Below are positions 15,281 through 23,671 of a DNA stretch of 64,000 nt, piece after piece. The notes under the pieces are model-generated. The model saw nothing but the letters and a program-made list of their open reading frames with translations, ran no database searches and was not told where the DNA came from. Both the position numbers and the translations under genes were made by a program. The stretch is taken from the NCBI RefSeq assembly GCF_030285665.1, contig NZ_CP127295.1, positions 7,874,001 through 7,938,000 on the forward strand. Direction: 5' to 3'. Position 1 is the stretch's first letter; each line of letters begins with the position of its first letter. Source of the DNA: Amycolatopsis mongoliensis. GTDB lineage: Bacteria > Actinomycetota > Actinomycetes > Mycobacteriales > Pseudonocardiaceae.

Positions 15281-17113
15281 ATGGGGTGGTTTTTGGTGCA
15301 TTTCCAACGCAGAATCGGGCGGTTCGGCCGCGTGGGCGCGGTCGTCGCGGCCGCGACGCTGGCGGCGATCCCGCTCGCCGTGCCCGCCCAGGCCCAGCAG
15401 GGCAAGGTGCTGCGGGTCGCGCTGACCACCGGCATCGACCACCTGAACCCGTTCACCGCCGTGCTCGCCGCCTCCACGCAGGTCGGCCGCTTCGCCTACG
15501 AGTTCCTGACCGTGCCGGACGCGGCGAAGGCCGAGGCCTCGCCCGCCCTCGCCGAGTCCTGGACCCCGTCACCCGACAAGCTGACGTGGACGTTCAAGAT
15601 CCGCAGCGGCGTCAAGTGGAGCGACGGGCAGCCGGTGACCGCCAAGGACGCGGCGTTCACCTTCAACCGCATGCTCACCGACGAGAACGCCCGCACCGCC
15701 AACGGCAACTACGTGGCCAACTTCGAGACGGTCACCGCGCCGGACGACACCACCCTCGTCATCAAGACCAAGGCCGTGCAGGTCAACATGAACCTGCTCG
15801 ACGTCCCGATCGTGCCGCAGCACATCTGGGAGGGGATCAAGGACCTCAAGGACGCCAAGACCGACGACCTGTCCGTCGTCGGGGTCTCCGACGGCCCGTA
15901 CAAGATCACCGAGTACAAGCAGAACGAGTACGTCAAGCTCGCGGCCAACAAGGACTACTGGCGCGGCGCCCCGAAGGTCGACGAACTGCAGCTGCTGCAG
16001 TTCAAGGACACCGAGGCCGCGGTCAACGCGCTCAAGCAGGGCGAAGTCGACGTCATCAACCGGCTCAACCCCAACCAGTTCGCCGCGCTGCAGGGCCAGC
16101 AGGGGATCACCACCAACGCCGCGCCCGGCCGCCGCTACGACGAGCTCTCGATCAACTTCGGCGTCACCGACAACGCCAACAACCCCATCGGTGACGGCAA
16201 CCCGGTCCTCAAGGACATCAACGTCCGCAAGGCCATCACGCAGGCCGTCGACACCCAGGCGCTGGTGGACAAGGTGCTCAAGGGCCTCGGCCAGGTCGGC
16301 GGCGGGGTCGTGCCCCCGGTCTACGCCGAGTACCACTGGGACCCGAGCGACACCGAGAAGGTCAAGTTCGACCTCGCCGCCGCCAACGCCACGCTCGACC
16401 AGGCCGGCTACAAAAAGGGCCCGGACGGCGTCCGCACCGCCCCCGGTGGCGCGAAGCTCGAGCTGCGCCTGACCGGCCACGCCAACCGCAGCTACGACCA
16501 GGGCGTCGCCCAGTACGTCTCCGGCTGGCTCAAGGACATCGGCATCACCGTCAAGCAGGACCTGGTCTCCGACGACGAGCTGTCCGACCGCACCGCCGTC
16601 GGCAAGTACGACCTCGCCATCGGCGGCTACGGCACCAACCCCGACCCGGACTACGCGCTGTCGCTGCACACCTGCGCCGCGCGGCCCAGCCCGGACGGCA
16701 AGGGCGGCAGCACCGACACGTTCTTCTGCGACCCCCAGTACGACGACCTCTACAAGAAGCAGCTGACCGAGACCGACGACGCGAAGCGCGCCGGCTACGT
16801 CAAGCAGGCCCAGGCCCGGCTCTACAGCCAGTTCCCGACGATCGTGCTCGACTACCAGAACGCGCTCGAGGCCTACCGCTCCGACAAGTTCTCCGGCTTC
16901 ACCACCCAGCCGCAGCCCAAGGGCGCGATCCTCGAGCAGACCGGCTACTGGGGCGTCTACGGCGCCACCCCGGCCGGCACCGAGGCCGCGGCGGACTCCG
17001 GCTCGGGCAACACCGTGCTCTGGATCGTCATCGGCGCGGTCGTCGTGGTGGTCCTCGTCGGCGGCGGGATCGCGTTCAGCCGCCGCGGCAAGTCGGCGGA
17101 AGATCGCGAGTAG
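15281..17113 (+). CDS. ABC transporter substrate-binding protein (family 5) with C-terminal membrane anchor
   Basis: A 610-residue peptide-type solute-binding protein. The signal peptide ends ...AIPLAVPAQAQQ with no lipobox cysteine. Family-5 features follow: LRVALTTGIDHLNPF, LAESWTPSPDKLTWTFKIRS, VKWSDGQPVTAKD, VNALKQGEVDVI and VRKAITQAVD. Unlike most relatives, a transmembrane helix ends the protein (VLWIVIGAVVVVVLVGGGIA followed by RRGKSAEDRE), so it is probably held in the membrane by its C terminus rather than by a lipid. The ATG at 15281 lies 15 bases after GGGGAGG; a GTG at 15296 is an alternative. It heads a four-gene operon with two permeases and a fused ATPase, and probably delivers di- or oligopeptides. 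Confidence 0.93.
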   Translation: MGWFLVHFQRRIGRFGRVGAVVAAATLAAIPLAVPAQAQQGKVLRVALTTGIDHLNPFTAVLAASTQVGRFAYEFLTVPDAAKAEASPALAESWTPSPDKLTWTFKIRSGVKWSDGQPVTAKDAAFTFNRMLTDENARTANGNYVANFETVTAPDDTTLVIKTKAVQVNMNLLDVPIVPQHIWEGIKDLKDAKTDDLSVVGVSDGPYKITEYKQNEYVKLAANKDYWRGAPKVDELQLLQFKDTEAAVNALKQGEVDVINRLNPNQFAALQGQQGITTNAAPGRRYDELSINFGVTDNANNPIGDGNPVLKDINVRKAITQAVDTQALVDKVLKGLGQVGGGVVPPVYAEYHWDPSDTEKVKFDLAAANATLDQAGYKKGPDGVRTAPGGAKLELRLTGHANRSYDQGVAQYVSGWLKDIGITVKQDLVSDDELSDRTAVGKYDLAIGGYGTNPDPDYALSLHTCAARPSPDGKGGSTDTFFCDPQYDDLYKKQLTETDDAKRAGYVKQAQARLYSQFPTIVLDYQNALEAYRSDKFSGFTTQPQPKGAILEQTGYWGVYGATPAGTEAAADSGSGNTVLWIVIGAVVVVVLVGGGIAFSRRGKSAEDRE

Positions 17114-17119
17114 CAGCAG

Positions 17120-18145
17120 ATGACCATGCCCGACCAGGCTGCGGTGCTCATCGACCCCGATGAGCACCGCAGCGGGACCGGCACCGCCCGGTTCGTGCTC
17201 CAGAAGGTCCTCGAAGCGATCATCAGCGTCGTGCTGGTGGTCGTGCTGTTCTTCTTCCTGTTCCGCATGCTGCCGGGCGACCCGGTCGCGGCGATGACCC
17301 GCGACCGCGTCACCAGCCCCCAGCAGATCGCCGAGCTGCGCGAGAAGATGGGTGTCGACAAGCCCGTCTTCGTCCAGTTCGGCCAGTACTTCTGGAACCT
17401 GCTGCACGGCGACCTCGGCGAGTCCCGGCTGCTCAACAACGGCCGCCCGGTCGCCGACATGATCGGCGAGCGGCTCTGGCCGACCATCCTGCTCGTCGGC
17501 AGCGCCACCGTCCTGGCCGTGATCATCGGCCTGTGGCTGGGCATCCGCGCCGCCTGGCGCCGCGACAGCTTCTTCGACCGCGCCCAGACCGGGATCGCGC
17601 TGACCCTCTGGTCGGTCCCGCAGTTCTGGCTCGGCCTGATGCTGCTCGTGGTCACCGACGGCCTGTTCCCCAGCCGCGGCATGCACTCCCCGGACGCCGC
17701 GCCCGACGTCCTCTCCCAGACGATCGACGTCCTGCACCACCTGGTGCTGCCGTGCGTGACGCTGCTGGCGGTGTTCTACGCCCAGTACATGCTGATCATG
17801 CGGTCGTCGCTGCTGGGGGAGATGAACGCCGACTACCTCACCACCGCCCGCGCCAAGGGCCTGCGCGACGACCTCGTGCGCCGCCGCCACGCCGTCCCCA
17901 ACGCCCTGCTGCCGACCACCACCCTGGTGTTCATGCAGTTCGGCGCGGTCGTCGCCGGCGCCGTCACCGTCGAAGCCGTGTTCAGCTGGCCCGGACTCGG
18001 CCAGCTGACCTACGACGCGCTGCACGGCCCCGACCTGCCGGTGCTGCAGGGCGTGTTCACCGTGCTGGCGAGCGCCGTGGTGCTGATGAACCTGCTCGCG
18101 GAGCTGCTCTACCGCGTGCTCGACCCGAGGGTGCGTACGTCATGA
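17120..18145 (+). CDS. Peptide ABC transporter permease (DppB type)
   Basis: A 341-residue inner-membrane permease of the oligopeptide family. A cytoplasmic N terminus precedes a first helix (VLQKVLEAIISVVLVVVLFF) and the conserved FRMLPGDPV. The binding-protein-dependent transport domain includes LLGEMNADYLTTARAKGLRD, the EAA loop that contacts the ATPase, and later VEAVFSWPGLGQL. It starts 6 bases after the substrate-binding protein and its stop overlaps the next start (ATGA). The N-terminal 20 residues (DQAAVLIDPDEHRSGTGTAR) are longer than in DppB. Confidence 0.94.
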   Translation: MTMPDQAAVLIDPDEHRSGTGTARFVLQKVLEAIISVVLVVVLFFFLFRMLPGDPVAAMTRDRVTSPQQIAELREKMGVDKPVFVQFGQYFWNLLHGDLGESRLLNNGRPVADMIGERLWPTILLVGSATVLAVIIGLWLGIRAAWRRDSFFDRAQTGIALTLWSVPQFWLGLMLLVVTDGLFPSRGMHSPDAAPDVLSQTIDVLHHLVLPCVTLLAVFYAQYMLIMRSSLLGEMNADYLTTARAKGLRDDLVRRRHAVPNALLPTTTLVFMQFGAVVAGAVTVEAVFSWPGLGQLTYDALHGPDLPVLQGVFTVLASAVVLMNLLAELLYRVLDPRVRTS

Positions 18146-19038
18146 CCACCGCCGAAACGCCGCGGCAGATCGCGTGGAGCCGGCGGCGGGCCTCGATCGC
18201 CCGGACCTGGCACGAGTTCGCCGCGCAACGCGCCGCGCTCGTCGGGCTGGTCCTGCTCGGCGCCACCGTCGTCGTCGCGCTGCTGCTGCCCCTGATCAGC
18301 GACCAGAGCGGCCTCGACGTCACCAAGGCCACCGGCGAGCCGCTCAGCCCGCCCACCGGCGAGTTCTGGCTCGGCACCGACAACTTCGGCCGCTCGGTGC
18401 TGCTCATGACGGTCTGGGGCAGCCGGATCTCCCTGCTCGTCGGTTTCTCCGCGGCGCTGCTGTCGGTCATCATCGGCACGCTCATCGGCATCACCGCCGC
18501 GCACTTCGGCGGCTGGGTGTCGGCGACGCTGCTGCGGTTCACCGACTTCTTCCTGGTCCTGCCGTCGCTGATCCTCGCGATCGCGCTCTCGGCGGTGCTG
18601 CCCAAGGGTGTCGGCACGATCATCATCGCGATCGGCCTCACCGCCTGGCCCAGCACCGCCCGGCTCGTCCGGGCGCAGACGCTCACCATCGAGAGCCGTC
18701 CCTACATCGAGCGGTCCCGTGCCCTCGGCGGCGGCCACCTGCACGTCATCGGCCGGCACGTCCTGCCCGGCGTCATGCCGCTCGTGCTCGCCAACACCAC
18801 GCTGGTGGTCGGCAACGCCGTCATCGCCGACGCGACGCTGTCGTTCCTCGGTGTCGGCGACCCGAACTCCGTCACCTGGGGCCTGGTGCTGGAGAGCGCG
18901 CTCAACAACGGCGCCATCAGCCGCGGCGCGTGGTGGAACGTGCTCCCGCCGGGCATCGCGATCGTCCTCGTCGTCCTCTTCTTCACCCTGGTCGGCCGGG
19001 GACTGGAGACCGTGCTCAACCCGAGGTTGAAGAAGTGA
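18142..19038 (+). CDS. Peptide ABC transporter permease (DppC type)
   Basis: A 298-residue permease that pairs with the preceding DppB-type subunit. The start is ATG at 18142, overlapping the upstream stop. Recognisable segments are the family N-terminal helix (ALVGLVLLGATVVVALLLPL), EFWLGTDNFGRSV, the EAA loop PYIERSRALGGGHLHVIGRH and ATLSFLGVGDPNSVTWG. These are the standard DppC/OppC signatures. Its stop overlaps the GTG start of the ATPase gene (GTGA), so all four transporter genes form one operon. Confidence 0.94.
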   Translation: MTTAETPRQIAWSRRRASIARTWHEFAAQRAALVGLVLLGATVVVALLLPLISDQSGLDVTKATGEPLSPPTGEFWLGTDNFGRSVLLMTVWGSRISLLVGFSAALLSVIIGTLIGITAAHFGGWVSATLLRFTDFFLVLPSLILAIALSAVLPKGVGTIIIAIGLTAWPSTARLVRAQTLTIESRPYIERSRALGGGHLHVIGRHVLPGVMPLVLANTTLVVGNAVIADATLSFLGVGDPNSVTWGLVLESALNNGAISRGAWWNVLPPGIAIVLVVLFFTLVGRGLETVLNPRLKK

Positions 19039-20687
19039 CCCCGCCGCTGCTGCAGCTCAAGGACCTCGCCGTCACCTACCGGGTGGGCGAGCAGGACATC
19101 CCCGCCGTCCGCGGGGTCGACCTCACCCTCGACCCCGGCGGCACCCTCGGCATCGCCGGCGAGTCCGGGTCGGGCAAGTCCACGGTCGCGATGAGCGTCC
19201 TGCGCCTGCTGCCGCGCACGGCGGAGATCACCGGCGAGATCCTCCTCGACGGCGAGGACGTCACGGCCATGAAGTGGGGCCGCCTGCGCGCGGTCCGCTG
19301 GGCCGAGGCGTCCGTGGTGTTCCAGGGTGCGATGCACGCCCTCAACCCGGTCCGCAAGATCGGCGACCAGATCGCCGAGCCGCTGCGGCTGCACCCGGCC
19401 GGCGGCAAGGCACCCTCCGACGCCGAGGTCGACGCCCGCGTCGCCGAGCTGCTCACCCAGGTCGACCTGCCCCCGAGCCGGGCCGGTGCCTACCCGCACG
19501 AGCTCTCGGGCGGGCAGAAGCAGCGCGTCATGATCGCCATGGCGCTGGCCTGCTCGCCCCGGCTGATCATCGCCGACGAGCCCACCACCGCCCTCGACGT
19601 CATCGTCCAGGCTCAGGTGCTCGACCTGCTCTCGCGGCTGGTCGCCGAGCAGAACATCGGCCTGGTCATGATCAGCCACGACCTGTCCGTGCTCGCCGCG
19701 ACCTGCCGGCGGATCGCCGTGATGTACGACGGGCGGATCGTCGAAGAGGGCCCCAGCGCCGAGGTGATGGGCGCGCCGAAGCACGAGCACACCCGGGCGC
19801 TCGCGGCCGCGTTCCCGACCGTCGGCGACCCGGTGTCGCGCTTCGCCCCGGCCACCACCACCCCGCTGCCGCCCGAGCCCGAGGACCGCGTCCCGGGCGG
19901 CGAGCCCCTGCTGGCCGCGGAGAACCTGCGCGTGTCGTTCCGCGACCGCACCGGCAAGCGCATCAACGCCGTCGCCGGCGTCGACCTCGCCATCGCCCGC
20001 GACGAGATCGTCGCCCTGGTCGGCCAGTCCGGCTCCGGCAAGACGACCCTCGCCCGCACCCTGCTGGGCCTGCAGAAACCCGACTCCGGCGTGGTCCGCT
20101 ACGCCGGGAAACCGGTCCCGTCCGGCGGTGCCGGCCTCAAGGCCTACCGCCGGCAGGTCCAGCTGGTCCTGCAGGATCCCACCAGCGCGCTGAACCCGGC
20201 CCACACGGTCTACGAGGCCGTCGCCGAAGGTCCCCGGATCCACAAGCTGGCCGACGAGCGCGCGGTCGTGCACCGGGCCCTGGAGGCCGCGGAGCTGCGG
20301 CCGGCGGAGAAGTACGCCGACCGGCTCCCGCACCAGCTCTCCGGAGGCCAGCGCCAGCGCGTCGTCATCGCCGGCGCGCTCGCGCTCGAACCGTCGGTGG
20401 TCGTGGCCGACGAGCCGGTCGCGTCGCTCGACGCGTCCGTCCGCGGCGAGATCCTCGCGCTGCTGCTGCGGCTGCGCCGCGAGCTCGGCCTCGCCGCTCT
20501 GGTGATCACCCACGACCTGGGCCTGGCCTGGAACATCGCCGACCGCGTCGCGGTGATGTACCGCGGCGAGCTCGTCGAAACCGGGACGGTGGAACAGGTC
20601 CTGCTCGACCCGCAGCACGAGTACACGAAGTCCCTGCTGGCCGCCCTGCCCGGCGGCACCGCCCAGCGCCGCACCGTCGGGACCTGA
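19035..20687 (+). CDS. Fused two-domain peptide ABC transporter ATPase (DppD-DppF type)
   Basis: A 550-residue protein with two complete ABC domains in one chain. The first has Walker [10 protein letters not shown], signature LSGGQKQR and Walker [13 protein letters not shown]. The second has [17 protein letters not shown] and [12 protein letters not shown]. Both have the oligopeptide-family QDP/FQG loop regions and linker segments. Most enteric systems use separate DppD and DppF; the fused form is common in actinobacteria. It starts at GTG 19035, overlapping the permease stop, and ends the transporter operon. It powers uptake through the two permeases. Confidence 0.94.
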   Translation: MTPPLLQLKDLAVTYRVGEQDIPAVRGVDLTLDPGGTLGIAGESGSGKSTVAMSVLRLLPRTAEITGEILLDGEDVTAMKWGRLRAVRWAEASVVFQGAMHALNPVRKIGDQIAEPLRLHPAGGKAPSDAEVDARVAELLTQVDLPPSRAGAYPHELSGGQKQRVMIAMALACSPRLIIADEPTTALDVIVQAQVLDLLSRLVAEQNIGLVMISHDLSVLAATCRRIAVMYDGRIVEEGPSAEVMGAPKHEHTRALAAAFPTVGDPVSRFAPATTTPLPPEPEDRVPGGEPLLAAENLRVSFRDRTGKRINAVAGVDLAIARDEIVALVGQSGSGKTTLARTLLGLQKPDSGVVRYAGKPVPSGGAGLKAYRRQVQLVLQDPTSALNPAHTVYEAVAEGPRIHKLADERAVVHRALEAAELRPAEKYADRLPHQLSGGQRQRVVIAGALALEPSVVVADEPVASLDASVRGEILALLLRLRRELGLAALVITHDLGLAWNIADRVAVMYRGELVETGTVEQVLLDPQHEYTKSLLAALPGGTAQRRTVGT

Positions 20688-20759
20688 CCCGGGCCGTGCG
20701 CCGAAAACCCGACACTGCGGGAAAGCCGCTCGAGCGCAGTGTGTAACCTCCGAACGGAA

Positions 20760-22295
20760 ATGGCGACCACCACCGACCCCGCACAGACGCCCTCGGCCAC
20801 GCTGGCCGAGCGTCTCCTCACGCCCTCGCGGTTCCCGTACCGCACGATCGCGATGGGCACGGTCGGCAGCACGCTGCTCATGCTCGCCGCCTTCGGCGCC
20901 GGCGGCATCCTGATCAAGGACCCCGTGCTGGGGCACGGCCCGCTCTCGTGGATCCGCTACGGCCACGGGCGCATGCTCGCCAACGCCGTCCTCTACACCG
21001 GTTTCGGCCTCGTGGTGTGGGCGTGGGTCCGGCTCGGCCGCTACGTGCTGCTCGGCCGGGTCGGCAGCCGCCCGATCCTGGTCGCCGCCGGCTGCTGGAT
21101 GGCGCCGCTGCTCATCTCGCCGCCGCTGTTCACCCGCGACGTCTTCTCCTACCTCGGCCAGGGCGCCCAGCTGCTCTACGGCCTCGACCCGTACGCCAAC
21201 GGGCCCGCCGAGCTGGACGTGCTGCCGAACGTGGTGCAGAACGTCCACCCGCTCTGGCAGACCACGCCCGCCCCGTACGGGCCGCTGTTCCTGCTGATCT
21301 CGAAGGGCGTCGTCGCCACCACCGGCGACAACATGATCCTCGGCGTCATCCTGATGCGCGTCGTGCTGCTCGCCGGCCTGGCCGGGACGCTGTGGGCGCT
21401 GCCGCGGCTGGTCAAGCACCTCGGGGGCAAGCTCCCGGTCGCGCTGTGGCTCGCGGTGGCCAGCCCGATGATGGTGATCCACCTCTTCGGCGGCCCGCAC
21501 AACGACCTGATGATGCTCGCGTTCCTCACCATCGGCGTCCTCGCCGCCCTGGAGCGCAAGCACGTCGTCGCGGTCGTGCTGGTCACGATCGGCATGCTGA
21601 TCAAGCCCACCGCGGCGATCGCGCTGCCGTTCCTGGTGTGGATCTGGGCCAACCACATGACCGGCGAGTCGAAGGTCCGCAACTTCCTGCGCGCCGGCGC
21701 CGCGTCGGTCGGGCTGTTCCTCCCGGTGTTCGTCGCCGGCACGTGGATCTCGCTTGGCTCGCTCAACCTCGGCTGGTGGTCCGGGCTCAAGGCCCCGCAG
21801 CTCATCGCGAACTGGCTGAACATCCCCACCGGCATCGGCGAGGTGTTCTACAACCTGGTCCACCTGATCGTGGACGTCCAGGTCTCGCCGTTCGTGACGG
21901 TCGCCCGCGCGGCGGGCATGCTCCTGCTGATCGGCTTCGGCATCCGCCAGTGGTGGCTCGGCCGCGGCGGCGGCACGGAGGCGGTCTACCGGGCGGGCAT
22001 CTCGCTGCTCGCGGTGGCGATCCTCATGCCGCCGACCCTCCCGTGGTACCTGACCTGGGGTTTCGTGCTCCTGTCGGCGTTCAAGTGGCAGCCGCGGCAC
22101 CTGGCGCTGGTGGTGGCGGTGTCGGTGTTCGTGACGCTGGTCTACTACCCGACGGGCGAGCAGGCCCTCTACGACTGGTGGTTCATCGCGCTGGTGGTGG
22201 TCGCGAGCCTGTACTCGGCGGCTTCGCTGCTGCGCCCGGACCCGCTGGGCCTGATCGACGCCTGGCGCCGCCCGGAGAAGTTCCTCCGCGACTAG
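20760..22295 (+). CDS. MptB-like polyprenol-phosphomannose alpha-1,6-mannosyltransferase
   Basis: A 511-residue integral membrane glycosyltransferase with about twelve hydrophobic helices. An early loop has SPPLFTRDVFSYLGQGAQLL, with the acidic residues expected for the GT-C fold, and GLDPYANGPAEL and PYGPLFLLISK follow. These match actinobacterial MptA/MptB mannosyltransferases, which extend lipomannan/lipoarabinomannan backbones using polyprenol-phosphate mannose outside the membrane. The ATG at 20760 is chosen; a GTG at 20739 would add seven residues. It stands alone between the transporter operon and a palindromic terminator. Confidence 0.86.
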   Translation: MATTTDPAQTPSATLAERLLTPSRFPYRTIAMGTVGSTLLMLAAFGAGGILIKDPVLGHGPLSWIRYGHGRMLANAVLYTGFGLVVWAWVRLGRYVLLGRVGSRPILVAAGCWMAPLLISPPLFTRDVFSYLGQGAQLLYGLDPYANGPAELDVLPNVVQNVHPLWQTTPAPYGPLFLLISKGVVATTGDNMILGVILMRVVLLAGLAGTLWALPRLVKHLGGKLPVALWLAVASPMMVIHLFGGPHNDLMMLAFLTIGVLAALERKHVVAVVLVTIGMLIKPTAAIALPFLVWIWANHMTGESKVRNFLRAGAASVGLFLPVFVAGTWISLGSLNLGWWSGLKAPQLIANWLNIPTGIGEVFYNLVHLIVDVQVSPFVTVARAAGMLLLIGFGIRQWWLGRGGGTEAVYRAGISLLAVAILMPPTLPWYLTWGFVLLSAFKWQPRHLALVVAVSVFVTLVYYPTGEQALYDWWFIALVVVASLYSAASLLRPDPLGLIDAWRRPEKFLRD

Positions 22296-22311
22296 CGCAT
22301 TTACCCCAAGT

Positions 22312-22362
22312 CCGTGAATGGCACATTGAGGGACTCTAAGTCCCTCAATGTGCCATTCACGG
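22312..22362. terminator. Long perfect palindrome, family B, copy 1 (bidirectional terminator candidate)
   Basis: Two 24-base arms (22312-22335 and 22339-22362, beginning CCGTGAATGGCACATTG) form a perfect inverted repeat with a 3-base loop. It sits exactly between convergent genes: 16 bases after the mannosyltransferase stop and 2 bases before the PPOX gene stop. The same arms with an inverted loop recur at 46628-46682, also between convergent genes. Position and structure fit a terminator working in both directions, though the sequence conservation suggests a dispersed repeat family as well. Confidence 0.8.
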
Positions 22363-22364
22363 CT

Positions 22365-22775
22365 TCAGGCTGAGCCGGCCCAGCCGCTCCAGGTGCGGAC
22401 TTCCGTCACCACCACCGCGTGCTCCGGTGGGCGCAGCGCGTACTGCTCGTACTTCGCCACCAGCCACGACACCGGCTCGGCACCCGGCGGCAGCACCCGC
22501 GCGGAACCGTCCGCGCGGGCCCACCACAGCCGTGTCCAGTCCTCGGAGTACCCGTCCGCCAGGAAGCACACCGCCGGGTTCGACTCGATGTTCGCCAGCC
22601 GCCGCAACGCTGTCGACGACTTCGGCTTGTGGTCCACCGCGAACACCACCTCGTCACCGCTCACCGCGAACGTCACCGGGACCAGGTGCGGCACCCCGGA
22701 AGCCGACGCCGTCGCCAACCGGGCCACCCGCGCCGCAGCGAACCGGGCGCGGGCTTCCGAGGCCGAGAGCTTCAC
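22365..22775 (-). CDS. PPOX-class (F420- or flavin-dependent) oxidoreductase
   Basis: A 136-residue split-barrel protein of the pyridoxamine-phosphate-oxidase superfamily, subgroup TIGR03668-like. It starts at GTG 22775 with KLSASEARARFAAARVARLA. Typical pieces are LATASASGVPHLVPVTFAV, VVFAVDHKPKSSTALRRLAN and a C-terminal WWARADGSARVL. Relatives bind F420 or FMN; the reaction is unknown. The start overlaps the stop of the LD-carboxypeptidase (GTGA), so it is the last gene of a three-gene operon. Confidence 0.88.
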   Translation of the reverse strand: MKLSASEARARFAAARVARLATASASGVPHLVPVTFAVSGDEVVFAVDHKPKSSTALRRLANIESNPAVCFLADGYSEDWTRLWWARADGSARVLPPGAEPVSWLVAKYEQYALRPPEHAVVVTEVRTWSGWAGSA

Positions 22776-23671
22776 GTCAGCGCGGGGGAGTCGAACGTCA
22801 ACGTCCCCAGGTCCGCGTCCAAGGTCACCGGCACGCCCAGCGGCAACGTCGGCGACGACGCCACGTGCCCGAACCCGAACTCCGTCACCATCGGCACGCC
22901 CAGCGGACCCAGCCGCTCCAGCACCAGCGCGCGCACCTGCGCCGGGTCGCCGCACGCTGCCCACGAACCCAGGACGATCCCGCGCACCCCGTCGAACCAG
23001 CCGCTGCGCAGCAGCTGCGTCAGCATCCGGTCCAGCCGGTACACGCTCTCCGTGACGTCCTCCAGCAGCACCACCGCGTCCCGCGCCGAACCCTGCTCCG
23101 GCGTCCCGAGCCCCGCCGCCAGCAGCGACAGGTTCCCGCCGGTCAACGTCCCCGAAGCCCGGCCCGGCACCAGCGCCGAACCGCCGCGCACCACCAGGTT
23201 CCGCTCGGGGTCGAACAGCGAACGCCGCAGGTGCTCCACCGCGAAGTCGTCGAACAGCACGCTCGCCGGCATCGGGGAGAACAAACTGGACAGTCCCAAG
23301 TGGACGTTCACCGCGCGGTGCAACGCCGTGATGTCCGAAGAGCCGGCCAGGACCTTCGGCCCCGCCTCCCGCAACGCGGCCCAGTCCACCAGGTCCAGCA
23401 TCCGCTGCACCCCGTAGCCGCCCCGCGCCGCCAGCACGCACCGCACGCCCGGATCGAGCCAGGCTTCCGTGAACTCCGCCGCCCGCGCGGCGTCCGAACC
23501 GGACAGGTACGGCGGCGACCCCGGCTCGGCACGCACACACTGGCCGATCCGCAGCTCGACACCCCAGCCGCGCAGCACCGGCACCGCCTTCTCCAGCAGG
23601 TCCGCCGGCACCGGCCCGGCCGGTGCCACCAGCGCGACCGTGTCACCCGCCCGCAGGCGCGGCGGCCTCAC
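22772..23671 (-). CDS. LD-carboxypeptidase (S66 family)
   Basis: A 299-residue S66 serine peptidase related to muramoyltetrapeptide carboxypeptidase LdcA and the microcin-immunity protein MccF. The N terminus (RLRAGDTVALVAPAGPV) and the nucleophile region VLAGSSDITAL are clear, with a C-terminal His in FGFGHVASSPTLPLG. LdcA enzymes remove the terminal D-Ala from cytosolic murein tetrapeptides during wall recycling. GTG start at 23671 overlaps the stop of the S9 peptidase upstream. Together with the M55 D-aminopeptidase and the peptide transporter nearby this suggests cell-wall peptide salvage, but a role in peptide-antibiotic immunity cannot be excluded. Confidence 0.92.
   Translation of the reverse strand: MRPPRLRAGDTVALVAPAGPVPADLLEKAVPVLRGWGVELRIGQCVRAEPGSPPYLSGSDAARAAEFTEAWLDPGVRCVLAARGGYGVQRMLDLVDWAALREAGPKVLAGSSDITALHRAVNVHLGLSSLFSPMPASVLFDDFAVEHLRRSLFDPERNLVVRGGSALVPGRASGTLTGGNLSLLAAGLGTPEQGSARDAVVLLEDVTESVYRLDRMLTQLLRSGWFDGVRGIVLGSWAACGDPAQVRALVLERLGPLGVPMVTEFGFGHVASSPTLPLGVPVTLDADLGTLTFDSPALT

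Noticed and set aside
18702..22100. 1132-codon minus-strand frame opposite the transporter and mannosyltransferase
   Set aside because: Antisense to conserved ABC and membrane genes; composition is typical of a shadow frame.
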